NCBI GenBank assembly: GCA_047495785.1
Contig: JBLDXI010000032.1
Coordinates: 620,001-684,000, forward strand
Direction of reading: 5' to 3'
Origin: Lepidodermella squamata
Lineage: Eukaryota; Gastrotricha
Length of the DNA: 64,000 bases
This document shows positions 35,601-46,130 of the stretch, in pieces (the stretch's first letter is position 1; every line of letters starts with the position of its first letter). Below the pieces are notes generated by a model. That model had not been told where the DNA came from. It saw nothing but the letters and a program-made list of their open reading frames with translations, and ran no database searches. Both the position numbers and the translations under genes were made by a program.

Positions 35601-36328
35601 GTTTATTGTACCATAAAAATACAGAGCGCGCGCGCGTCTCGATTCGCACCAGAGGCGCGCTTGTTGGCCTAAAAACGTAGTAATAATGGAAAACGTTGAC
35701 ATAGATTATACGTTTTATTAAAAGCAGGTGGCTGTTGCTTCTGCTGTCTCGCCGGCCGTCTGCGCTGTGCGTTCGAACGCCAAGCTCACCGCAGCGTCAC
35801 TTGGTTTTTGAAAATAAACCCATAACAAGCGGTGTAAGACACAATTTTAAAAGATAATTTATCTTTCCTTTCTTTGCGACTCGCGCGCACTGATACTAAG
35901 GCCGCTTTCTTAAATAAACACTCGCATATATGTTATGCTATACCTAGTGTTTCAATAATTATTTTTCGCTAGATCTGTGTTATAACTGTTAACTTGAATT
36001 ACGATCTAGAGTCAAGTTGAGATGGTTACTTACTTCACATTTTTCACCGCTCAATTTTTCGCGGCAACACGCGCCTCTCGCGTGAAAATTATGAAACATT
36101 TTTCGGGGGCAAATAAAAATGTCAATAAATATTTGCTCGACTTGATGAGCTTAGCGCAAACATGTCATCTTTTTGCCACGCTGCGGCCTACAAATTGCTG
36201 TTGTTGTTTTTGCGCTAGTTTTAATTGTTCCATTTTAAATTACCCGACCCGAAAAATAACGGAACAATCAGGTAATTTGTCAAGAGATCTAATCAAATCT
36301 TGAACTAACGCTAATTTTTTCATCTAGA
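32690..36328. other. Long intergenic region with simple repeats
   Basis: About 3.6 kb without a recognisable gene. A GTT/TTG microsatellite lies at about 35168-35197 and CG-alternating runs near 34945-34980 and 35627-35640. Open frames such as 34638-35024 and 36022-36303 start at weak codons and have no recognisable content. The right end is the promoter region of the CUB gene. Confidence 0.45.
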
Positions 36329-39300
36329 ATGTTCCGTATATGCGCTTTATTACTTGCGGTAATATTAGCGGTAACACAAGCAGCTGACCTAACCGTACCG
36401 AAGCAAACAAGTTACCATAACATTCAAAACGAATTTCTCGACCGGGGCTGTCACGATAAACTTGTCGGAATTCTTATCGGCCGATCTGGCTATATCACGA
36501 GTCGGAACTTCGCTCCGCCTACTTTTAGCCTGGACGAAGGAATTTCGAGAAATGTCTCGTATCCACCTAACGAATATTGCCAGTGGATGATCAAGGCAAC
36601 TCCAGGATCCAGGATAAGGTTACCATTTTTTTCATTAATTTTAGGCTGAATGCTGAAATCATCCGAAAATTTTAGATTAAGGTGGAATTTTTAATCTTTT
36701 TGAGTTTCAACTTTGTTTGCACCATATTTAGACTTCGATTCACTCATTTCGATGTCGAATCCGGCAAGCATTGCGCTTATGATAACGTTTCGATTTGGCA
36801 AATTGCGACGTCGACTTCGCAGATCATCAACGGCGATTCGCAGCTATCTTTCCCGCTTGGCCCTAAGAACATGTCGAACGGCATGCCGCTTCGAAAATTG
36901 CTCGGAACGTTTTGCGGAAATAACTCGCCGCCTATTGTCGAATCAGTACCTGGAACTCAGCTTCTAGTAGTTTTCCAGACAGATGCAACAACCAGCCGAT
37001 CTGGGTTCCGGCTGGTTTGGGAAACCTTTTCGACTGAAGGTAAAAGAAAATCCTGGATTAATAGGTTGGAAATTTTCCAATTTTTTCTTTTACAATAGAT
37101 CCGTTGGAACAAGCTTGTAACGTTCAAGATGGGCATTCAGTCACCCTAACCGGGGCTCAAGGAATTATCCAGCTGAACCATTTCGATCGCAAAACGCCTT
37201 ATAGTCCGAACTTGCGTTGTTCCTGGAAAATTCATATTCCGGCTGGAAAATTAGTCAGGTCAGTTTCTAAATCGTTTCTAAAAATTTCTAGAATTTAAAT
37301 TTTTTGAAATTGAAATTAAAAAATGTTCATGATAATTGGCATTTTAAATTTTTTATTAGGTTGACCTTCGAACACCTTGACCTTGAACCTTCCAAGGATT
37401 GCGCATTTGACGCGCTTGAAGTTTACGACGGCGGTGCTTTGGTTCCCTCAAATCGATTGGGCCGTTATTGCGGCGAAAATCTGCAATCATTTTCTCTGAC
37501 CTCCACCTGGAACGAAATGCTTATCACCTTCAAATCCGACAATTCAACCGAAAAATCCGGCTTCCAACTCAAATGGCAAGAAGTTACTCTGGTCGGATTT
37601 GTTGAGATGGGATGTTGGCAAACACGACCAGCCCTCATCCGAGGCCGTTCGTCCGGGGTTTTGCATTTACCCGGCTATAACGGCGCAACTTTTTACGAGC
37701 CGAAAATGGACTGTAAATGGTACATTGTTGTTCAAAATACGAGTTCGATTAAAATTCGCCTGACCCAACTATCGATTGAGGCTGAGCCGAAAGCGTGCCT
37801 ACACGACCGTCTATCATTTGCTCACCCTTCGAATAAAATCGAACCTATCATTCTGTGCGGGCAACAATTACCGGGCGAGATAATTCACTGGAAAAGCCCG
37901 GACTTACTAGTCGAGTTCAAATCGGATGAAACCGTTGAGGCGGCTGGTTTTCGGCTTGAATGGCTCGAATGGACGGCGGAGGATGAGGCAAGGCAAACGG
38001 CTGTTCCGGTCACCCAGACCCGGCCAACTACGGCTGAGAGAAAAATTTCGGTCGAATCTTCGACGATAACGACTACGGCGTCGACTGTTCAGGTCCCATC
38101 GTCGACTACAACGGTGGTGGTAAGCACTGAAACGGAACCTACTACGACCGCGTTTGAGCCGACGAGTGTGGTCGTTGCGAAAAATAGACCGCGACAAAAT
38201 AATTTTGACAGGAGCCCATCGGCTAGTCGGCATCAAATGGGTAAGATTTATCTAGAATTTTCGGGGAATTTTTCAATTTTTTTCTTCGAATTTCAGAGGG
38301 AATTCAGGTGGACATACCTCAAAGACCTCCAGCTGGCCAAGCTCAATATTCCCCGCCTGGTTTACCCGATCCTAGAACAACTTATACAGTCTATTCCTGC
38401 CAAACGCCTCGTCGCTATTATTATTCTCGCGCTGGTTCGAATTTCGAAAATTCCGCAGATTTTTGTAATAATTTTTGGTTTGGCCATATAGGAAAATTGT
38501 CTTCGCCCGGCTTCGGCATTTCGACCTATCCGATGGCGGCGCATTGTGCTTACGTTATCACGGTTCCCGAGGGACATTTCGTCCACCTTAATTTTACCGA
38601 ATTTGAAACCGAATACAGCAATAACTGCGAAAACGATTACGTAGCTGTTTACGAGGTTGAGTTTGAAAAATTTGAATTATTTTCCCGAAAAATGGAAACA
38701 TTTTGTTTTTAGGGTGACTCGGAGCAAAACAGGACAATTGCCAAGGTAATTCATTTATAAATCAACAATTTGAAATGATCAAAAATGAAATTTCAAATTT
38801 TATATTTTAAAAAGATTTTATTTACATTTTTTAAATTAAATTTCCGTAATTTTTCAGCTCTGTGGATTCCAAAACCCTGGAAAATCTATCGACTCAGCTG
38901 GAAATAGGATTCTAGTAGTTTTCCATTCCAACAACGACACTAGTTATCGAGGATTCACGGCTACTTTCACTGCAATACGGCAACCAAGTAAATTCTGGAA
39001 AATTAATGGAAACAGTGATTTTAATGCATTTATTTAACTCAGACCACGCTGATGCTGGGTGTTGGTGGGGCGAAGAGAATCCGGCCGAAATCGCGGCTGA
39101 ATCCGGCGTGCTGACATCTCGCAATTTCGACGGGCAAAAGCCTTACCTTTACAACCAACGCTGTGCCTGGCGGCTATCGACCAATTCAAGCTCGCGAATC
39201 AGCGTTCACTTCACGCATTTCTCCCTCGAGTCATCTGGCACAGGGTGCGCGGGTGATACAGTGGCGATTTACGACGGCAGCGACAAAAAAGCCCCGCTGT

Positions 39301-41874
39301 TAGGCACATTTTGCGGCATCGCCATCCCACCGCCGATTTTATCGTCTGGGAAAAATCTTTTCATAACTTTCACCACGGTAAAATTTCAGCTATCATCTTT
39401 CAGCCTGAACTTTCAATTTTCAATTCAGGACCATAAAATCGAGAAAACTGGGTTTAGACTTGAATGGCATTCAGTGCCGGCGATTCCTGAGAATGTATTG
39501 ATGATGGCTACTACTACGACCACGGAAAAAATCGAAGAGACCACGACTATGAGTTTGCTAACCGCGGCAATGTTGGAAAACTCGCTGTCCAATCGTCCGG
39601 ATGTCGTGAATAAATTAGCGCAGGCGATAGTTCAAGCCAGCTGGCCGGGCCGGGGCGTTGAAAGCGCGCTGCCTCGCGGATTTTTCTCATCGGCTCCGAT
39701 TTTCAACGGCCAACAAAATCCGGTCTATGAGAACCCGTCGCATCAACAGCAGCAGCAACAACAGCAACAGCAAATTCCGCCTGGCGTTCGGCGGATAGTC
39801 GACTCGGTCCACCAGCATTTCCCATCATCACCGCCGGCCAATTCGCAGCCTTACCGGCAAAATATTGTTGAAATGTACATGCCGCCTAAGGCTGGGCAAA
39901 ATGGCCAACAACAGCAACAGCAACAACAGCCTATTGTTAGATCGGCGAAGAGCCAGCATCATTTCCAGTACAATCCGACTTTGAAGGAGCAGGTTGTAGC
40001 GAAACGGTTGCCATTTTACGCGCCTCGGTCTCTGCACCAGCCATCGATTGTCGAGCCACCGCCGCATCCGCAGCAGTTTAATTCGAACCAGAATCAGCAG
40101 GGTGGAAATAGCCACAGGAATCACATGATTCATATGCCGGAATTTATGACCGATCAGCATCACGTTGAACGGGTCGAAACTACGACGCCCTATGAGATTC
40201 AGGAGGTAAGAAAAAAATCTCAAAAAAAATTGGGGCATCAATTAAAAATTTGAAAAAATTTGAAAATATTGAAAATTGATTTCTGAGGAAAAAAATTGAA
40301 ATAATGTAAAAATTATGGAAAGCTTCCGATACCAACCATTTCGAGGAATCGTTTAAATTTTGTGAAAATTATTTCAGTACACAATTTATTCGACGAGATC
40401 GCCTGACGAAAGGCCTGACGAAACAACATCTTCAGTTGGTACCACTGAGGCTCCAACAACGCCTCTACCCGATATTCCAGACGAATGTTTGGCCAGCAAT
40501 TCTTACAACGATGAAGACAATGGTAAATACGATTTTCTAATATTTTTCAATATTTACCATGAATAATTTTTATTAAGCTGCATCGTCCTTTTACGGCACA
40601 TGTGAGGATGGTAATGTTAGGGTCCTTACGAGCAAGAAAGCTTTCAGCCATGGTGGTGTGATAACCAGCGGACATTTCGATAGGCTCAAAACTTATCCAT
40701 CTCTTCAAAATTGCGTCTGGTCAATTCGAGCCCCGCCTGGTTTCAGAGTCACGTAAAATTTATTGAAATTTCAAAATTTCATGAAATTCAATAATTTTTT
40801 CAATTAGTCTCAATTTCCTGCATTTCGACCTTGAGCGTGGCCGTGATGATAATTGCCCGTATGATCGCGTCGAAGTTTGGGATGGAGCCACGATTCCGGC
40901 TGAAAATGATCCTGGCAAGTCGAAAGGCGTCACTGCGACTCCCCCGATAGCGAATGTCTCGAAAGAAATGGGTCACTTTTGCGGGTTCTCACCTCGGAAA
41001 CAGCCAATAGTCTCTTCTGGCTCAGCAATGACCATCAGGTAATTTTTCCTAAAATTAATCGTAAAATTGCATCATTTTTTCATGTTTTCTAAGATTTGTG
41101 AGTGATGCTGTAGTTCAAAGGACTGGTTTCTGCTTGAAATGGACTGCTCAGCCTGTTGAGAGTGAATTGCTGGTCGCAGAGGAAGGTTAGAAATTTTCGA
41201 AAAAAAATTCAAAAATTTTAAACTTTAAATTTCAGTTGGAAACCGTCGAAATGAACAGAGTTCCTTTATGACTGGCGAAGCTGCGAACGAGCCAAGCGGT
41301 TGTGGAGGGCCAAAATATATGAATCGCGGGTCGGGCCATATAAAATCTCCGAATTACGGAGCAGCATCCTACCTTCCGAACCTCGACTGCAGCTGGGTGA
41401 TATCAGCTCCGCCGGGAAAAATTGTCCGCGTGAACTTGATTGATGTCGATATCGAACCTGATGTCAGGTAAAACAAACTAATTTTCCTAAATTTGAGCGA
41501 TTTTTCGGCTGATTTTCTTTACTTCGAATATTTGATTTTTTCTCGGATATTACCGATTTTTTTTTAATATTTCTCAGATTTTATCATTTTTTTATTCAAA
41601 ATTTTAATTAGCTGCCGGTACGATTACCTCGCCCTGTATGATGGTGCGAGTGAATATGCGACAGTAATGAAGCGGTTATGCGGTCGACCACGGCCAACAA
41701 TCGTGAAAACCTCGTCGAACACCGTTTACTTGCAGTACGTTTTTTTTTATCTTTCAAGTGCATGTTTACGCGAAATTATATCGTACCTATTATTTCAACA
41801 GGTTCCGGTCAGACGCAACCGCGGAAGGCAAAGGCTTCCTTATTGAATATTCATTCACTGATCCCCCTACTTAG
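36329..41874 (+). CDS. Secreted seven-CUB-domain protein, 16 exons
   Basis: Exons: 36329-36618, 36732-37039, 37099-37258, 37360-38240, 38297-38655, 38713-38745, 38858-38987, 39043-39377, 39429-40205, 40378-40522, 40578-40752, 40808-41038, 41094-41185, 41236-41467, 41612-41734, 41802-41874. All joints keep frame; the total is 4344 bp, 1447 aa. The signal peptide is MFRICALLLAVILAVTQA. Seven CUB domains are visible from their SxxYPxxxxCxW and CxxDxxxxxDG-like signatures: three at the N-terminus (about 30-460), a Thr/Val-rich linker, two more (about 555-830), a His/Gln/Pro-rich linker with three poly-Gln runs (about 840-1110), then two at the C-terminus. CUB domains bind Ca2+ and mediate extracellular protein contacts. 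No protease, EGF or membrane segment is present, so it is probably an extracellular matrix or scaffold protein. Exon 6 is a 33-bp microexon; intron 8 (51 bp) is open in frame. Confidence 0.88.
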
Positions 41875-42460
41875 CCTGTCTCATACTATTGATTTGCGAT
41901 GATATGAGTACCTATTGCGAAATTTTGTAGTCTATGTAACAATCGATAACACGGTTATTTTTCTACTGATTGATTATTATTATTATTATTATACATAAAA
42001 ACGACGAAACGATTGAAAAAAAACGACGAAAAAAAGTTGAAATTTGCCGCCTGTGCTTTTGTATCATGATTCATCCATTACCTATACTATCATTTTGTGC
42101 GGGCTATAAGAATTCGTGCGCTCAAATCTTCGAAGTTGAATCGCTCATTTTCACCATCGCTTCCCTATAAATCCCTCGATCTTCTCTCCAGCTCAAACAT
42201 TCAAACAGTATTACTACTCCCGTACCTACTCAGTTGTGAATATTTTGTCAACTTTTTCGTCAAACGAAGTTGCATTTTTGTGATCATGATCATATAAAAG
42301 CTCTTGCTACAGCATGACATCTCTGAAAGAAATAACATTTATGAATTTGAAGCATTGTGCAAGTAAATGAAGGTTATTGCTTGAATGTGTGGCCATTGAA
42401 TGGATTCGCATGATAGCTTCTCTTGTTATGGCTCAACAGATTGTTTATTTCTACGACAAG

Positions 42461-42466
42461 AATAAA
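42461..42466 (+). terminator. Likely polyadenylation signal of the CUB gene
   Basis: AATAAA about 590 bases downstream of the stop codon. The intervening sequence includes an ATT microsatellite (about 41970-41992) and no other gene. Confidence 0.35.
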
Positions 42467-42494
42467 AATGATGCGATTCATTAGGGTTAATAGT

Positions 42495-43128
42495 TACCGT
42501 CGAACGGGGCGACATTAGCCATTGGGGTGACATTGACATTGCGTTCGAGTTTAGATCACACAGGATGTCATTTTCTCAGGCGTGATATACCTATGTCAAG
42601 TGGGATGTCAATGAAAAGCCCTGATGTAGGAGAATTTGATTATATACATTATGGAACTGTTTGAGCCGTATATAACTTAATAACTGACGTGGAACGATGG
42701 CAAAGTGACCCTACGTGACCCTAAGTGTGTACGGCGATGGGATGACTTTGCCCTAACTTAAACCGCAGGTGGAATGGCGGATACCTCTCAAGTCGGGTAT
42801 CGCTGGATAGCTTGTGTCGGGGGCTGCTCGAAAATGACAAGGTTTTTTTTCATTTTTTTTTGATCACACCAAGTCGCTTTTAGAGTCATCTAAATTCTGC
42901 CGAAAACTGTAATTTTTCTATCTTTACCTGTGTTTAATCACCAGGTATTGTGAACGGCCGAAGTATGTTCAAGACATTCCAATTGGTCTTTTCATGAGCT
43001 TTCCAACAGTATCCCACTCAATGGGTCTTTATCTTGATAAATACCTTTGAGATATGGCTATGCGAAAGTCGCCCCATTTTTCCGTGGCAAAGTGACCCCG
43101 GCTGGAAAGTCGCCCCGTTTGACATTAT
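42495..43128. mobile_element. MITE with GTCGAACGGGGCGAC-type terminal repeats
   Basis: The left end has GTCGAACGGGGCGACATTAG followed by GGGGTGACATTG. The right end has GTGACCCCGGCTGG followed by GTCGCCCCGTTTGAC. These are inverted relatives over about 45 bp. TA occurs at both outer edges. The interior has no open frame of note. Confidence 0.7.
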
Positions 43129-43741
43129 TTTTTCCCAAGATTCCAACTGCTCACAGAAGGCTGGTAAACAGTTCACGTTTGTTGCACCTTAGCCGAGCAA
43201 CGAATAAATGGTGATATTCTGCATGAATACAGCCCAATTTATGTTTTCTTTGAAAATACGACGATGTCAGTCTTTATTCCGGAATACCTATGCGAGAAAA
43301 CAACAAGAATAATTTTACGCATCGTATACAATGAGAAACGTTCTATTTGAATCACGAGAACCAAGAGTTAACAACCTCAGTGTTCCTAATATTGAGCAAT
43401 TTTCCAATTAAGCTCGAAATGTTTTATAGCTTCTTCGTTTTATAGCTTCTTTTTATGTAGCTTCTTCGATTAATCCACGAATTCGCCCGCAGATTTCGCG
43501 CAATAATGATTTATCTGGGTCTCCTTCGCCAAAAATACCGGCTGGAGTAGTATAGTAATATCGGAATATAAAGTCGTAATATAAAATAATTTTTTAACTC
43601 ATTTAATTGGAAAAAAACAATTTTCAATTTTCAAAAATTTATTTTTGTTTCCAATAAATTCTTATAGGTATATTTTTTCATTTGTTTTCAAAGAATAATT
43701 ATTTCCGGCAGCTTTGATTCTAGTTTATTCAAGTCTACATA

Positions 43742-44495
43742 TTATTTCAAAAGTTCCATTAATTTTTCACGTGGTGGTACTTTGGTTAGGTTGTGCCGAA
43801 TAACTAGCCCGATTGCCGGAGTAGCAGGAACAAGAAAACGTTTTCCACTCCGATACACCTCGCGCAAGACGTAATCAGGATCTGGACGCTCTATCATCTG
43901 GCTCACCAACACTGCACTTGGAACATTCAGCGTCGCTTCGTCGAGCAGTTTCAATATTGTGTTCATCTGCTTATGTTTCACCCTTGCAGAACCAACGGTT
44001 GTGATTGCCTCGACAATTTGATTTTCCAACGTCTCCCAAACGATATCTTCTAACATCTTCTTCCCTGCCTCAGTCAATTTGCCGTCGCGGTCTCTATCCT
44101 CACGTGAATACTTCCAGGCGATTTTCTTGTTTAGATGTGGGAAGCCTCCAAGCACTGACCAAACTGCCATCTTCAAGCCTACAGCATCTAGATCAGCGAA
44201 TAGAACCTGAAATTCAGGAATCCTCCACAGTTGGTCTTGATCGTAAGGCTCAACATTTATCACATCCAGTAACAACGATGTAGCGTTGATGGCCCCAGGG
44301 GTAGTTTTGAAGCTGTTCAAGTTCTTTCGTCCTAATAGAGCGCGGACGCAGATCAGGAGACTTCATCAGCAGACCAAGTGTCGGCAGCGAAGAGAAGCCA
44401 GCTATTCCTACAACACTCCCAACAGCCCATTTGATAGATGGTCGCTGAAAGACTCGCGACACCGATATCCAATATTGTCGCAGTTTCTTAAACAT
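43742..44495 (-). pseudogene. P-loop NTPase family copy 1, broken by internal deletion
   Basis: The 5' part (44495 leftward, MFKKLRQYWISVSRVFQRPS) and the 3' part (to a stop at 43742) are nearly identical to copy 2. The 428 bases between TCC at 51337-51339 and TCC at 51765-51767 of copy 2 are missing. The deletion removes the Walker A motif, the intron and the middle of the domain, and shifts the frame so that translation ends soon after IVVTG. The shared TCC at both ends points to a microhomology deletion. It cannot encode the NTPase. The two remaining open frames are separate fragments of the dead gene. Confidence 0.85.
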
Positions 44496-44571
44496 AACAG
44501 CTCTACAGGAAGCAGAAATTGGATACAGAGAAATCCATTAATAAGAATGGAAGAAATCGCCTTTTAAACAC

Positions 44572-45113
44572 GATAAAGTAATTGTGCAGTTTCGAGCCAT
44601 TTTGTTTTATTAAGATGTTATATTTTCGTGCAACGTTTCGGCCACGAAATATCTTAGAATTCGAAAATCGAAACGCAGATATTTTGCGTATCGCCTTTCG
44701 AATTAAAAAAAATTCGAAAACTCCGAAAATTCAGGATATTTAACTCAGAAAACTCAGAAGTTCATTACAAATCTGACTCAGACCAGCTCTGATGGGGCTT
44801 CATCAGCTTCTCGTAATTCTGTCTGCACTTCTGAATCTGATGGGCCGCTGGCCGATTCGGAAGCCAGAATTTCGGTCGTATTTGGCCAAGTATTCGGGCG
44901 AGTAGCGTTGCAACGAGTGCTTCGATCATTTACTTAGGGTCGCGGCAGGGGGGTTTTGACGATGATGAATGATGATCGTCCGCCTCTTGGCCAGGTGAAG
45001 CGCTACATGGCAGTGGCCCGGGCGACGACCGGATAATTTTATTCGGCTCTCGAACACAAATAGAACGGGTCAGAGGTCATCCCTTATACCTAGTGGCGGA
45101 TGGGACCTATATA
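44572..45113. repeat. Repeat A, copy 1 (left part)
   Basis: This sequence follows NTPase copy 1 and is repeated after copy 2 (52080-52690) and, interrupted, after copy 3 (60250-60450 plus 61464-61680). It contains AACTCAGAAAACTCAGAA near 44743 and ends in a TATA-like CCTATATA. This copy lacks 17 bp of the hammerhead-like core found in the other two. The right remainder resumes at 45981 after an inserted MITE. Confidence 0.8.
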
Positions 45114-45980
45114 ATGGTGCGTCCACAAACTAACTTCGGAGAGGGTGACTTCGGAGACCGAACTTGAAACTTCGGAACACTCAAGCGAAACTTCGGTGAC
45201 GTTATCAGTGGCAATTTCCGCGCGCGCACGGCATGAGTCGTCCGAAGTTTCTATTGTTTGCGGGCCGAAGATTTTAAGTGCGCGCACATGAGTGCGAGCG
45301 CGCTCAAACTAGAGAAGGGGCCGCAGGGTAGACACAAAATTTTTTCAATTTCACTTGAATTCTCAAAATTCCTAAATAATAAGATTTGAAATGCGACGAA
45401 GATAACAAAAAGCTAAATTTCGACACGAAATTCACTATTTTTGAGAATAAATCAGAAACTAAATTGATTTTTTCAACGCGCACTATAAGCTTTTTTTAAG
45501 GGCACCCGATAATTTCTAAATTGAAATTTTTTGTGAAAACAAGGATTTTACTGCGCGCATTTCATATACGTCATTTTCGTCAATAATACGAATTAAAGAT
45601 GCCACAGGAAAAGTTGATTTATGTCGTCGCCCTACCTCGCGCGGTCAAGTGGCCGCGCGTGCGTAACTTCGGACACGCACAAACTTCGGTTCGGAGGCGC
45701 TTCGGAGAGCAGTTTTGGGCCTCTCCGAACCGAAGTTTGTGCGTGTCCGAAGTTACTACGTTGCGTAATCGCTGACCGAAGTTTGATATTTTCGCGCGTC
45801 CTTTGTTCAGTGCGCGCGCGCCGCCCATTGTTCTCACTTCGGGCGCGCAGTCCGAAGTGCGCGCGTTTGTGAACGAAAATCTCAAACTTCGGTCAGCGAT
45901 TACGCAACTTCGGAGAGCGATTACGAAACTTCGGAGGCTAAAACTTCGGACGCGTCTCCGAAGCAGTTTGTGAACGTAAC
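45114..45980. mobile_element. PIF/Harbinger-like MITE inserted in repeat A copy 1
   Basis: It starts GGTGCGTCCACAAACT and ends AGTTTGTGAACGTAAC, which are inverted relatives. The empty site is seen in the two other copies of the repeat (CCTATATAAGTT at about 52644 and 61615), and ATA flanks both ends here, a 3-bp target duplication. The interior is packed with ACTTCGGA words in both orientations and has a long hairpin at about 45659-45758, which explains the paired open frames on both strands. The superfamily is inferred from the duplication length and repeat form only. Confidence 0.75.
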
Positions 45981-46130
45981 ATAAGTTATCCTAGGCTATT
46001 AGAATTATGTGGAAAAATAATATTCGGAGTTTTCGGCCGATTCCTGCGGTACTTTTGCGGTGCTTTTACGGTATAAATCCCGAAAAACAAAAACTCAGGG
46101 AAACTTAGAGGTGTACACAGAAAACCGACT

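Noticed and set aside
36022-36303. 93-aa open frame just upstream of the CUB gene
   Set aside because: AT-rich, no recognisable content, probably leader or intergenic sequence.
37304-38491. Single 395-aa open frame
   Set aside because: It reads through intron sequence at both ends; the homologous CUB pattern requires splicing at 37360 and 38240.
39378-39428. Continuous coding through this stretch in the CUB gene
   Set aside because: It has GTAAAA...TTCAG ends, is exactly 51 bp, and the intervening residues break the CUB pattern (FITFTT joins DHKIEKTGFRLEW as in other CUB domains), so it is treated as an intron.
45619-45885. Facing open frames on both strands with similar peptides
   Set aside because: They arise from the long hairpin inside the MITE, which makes both strands read alike; not a gene.
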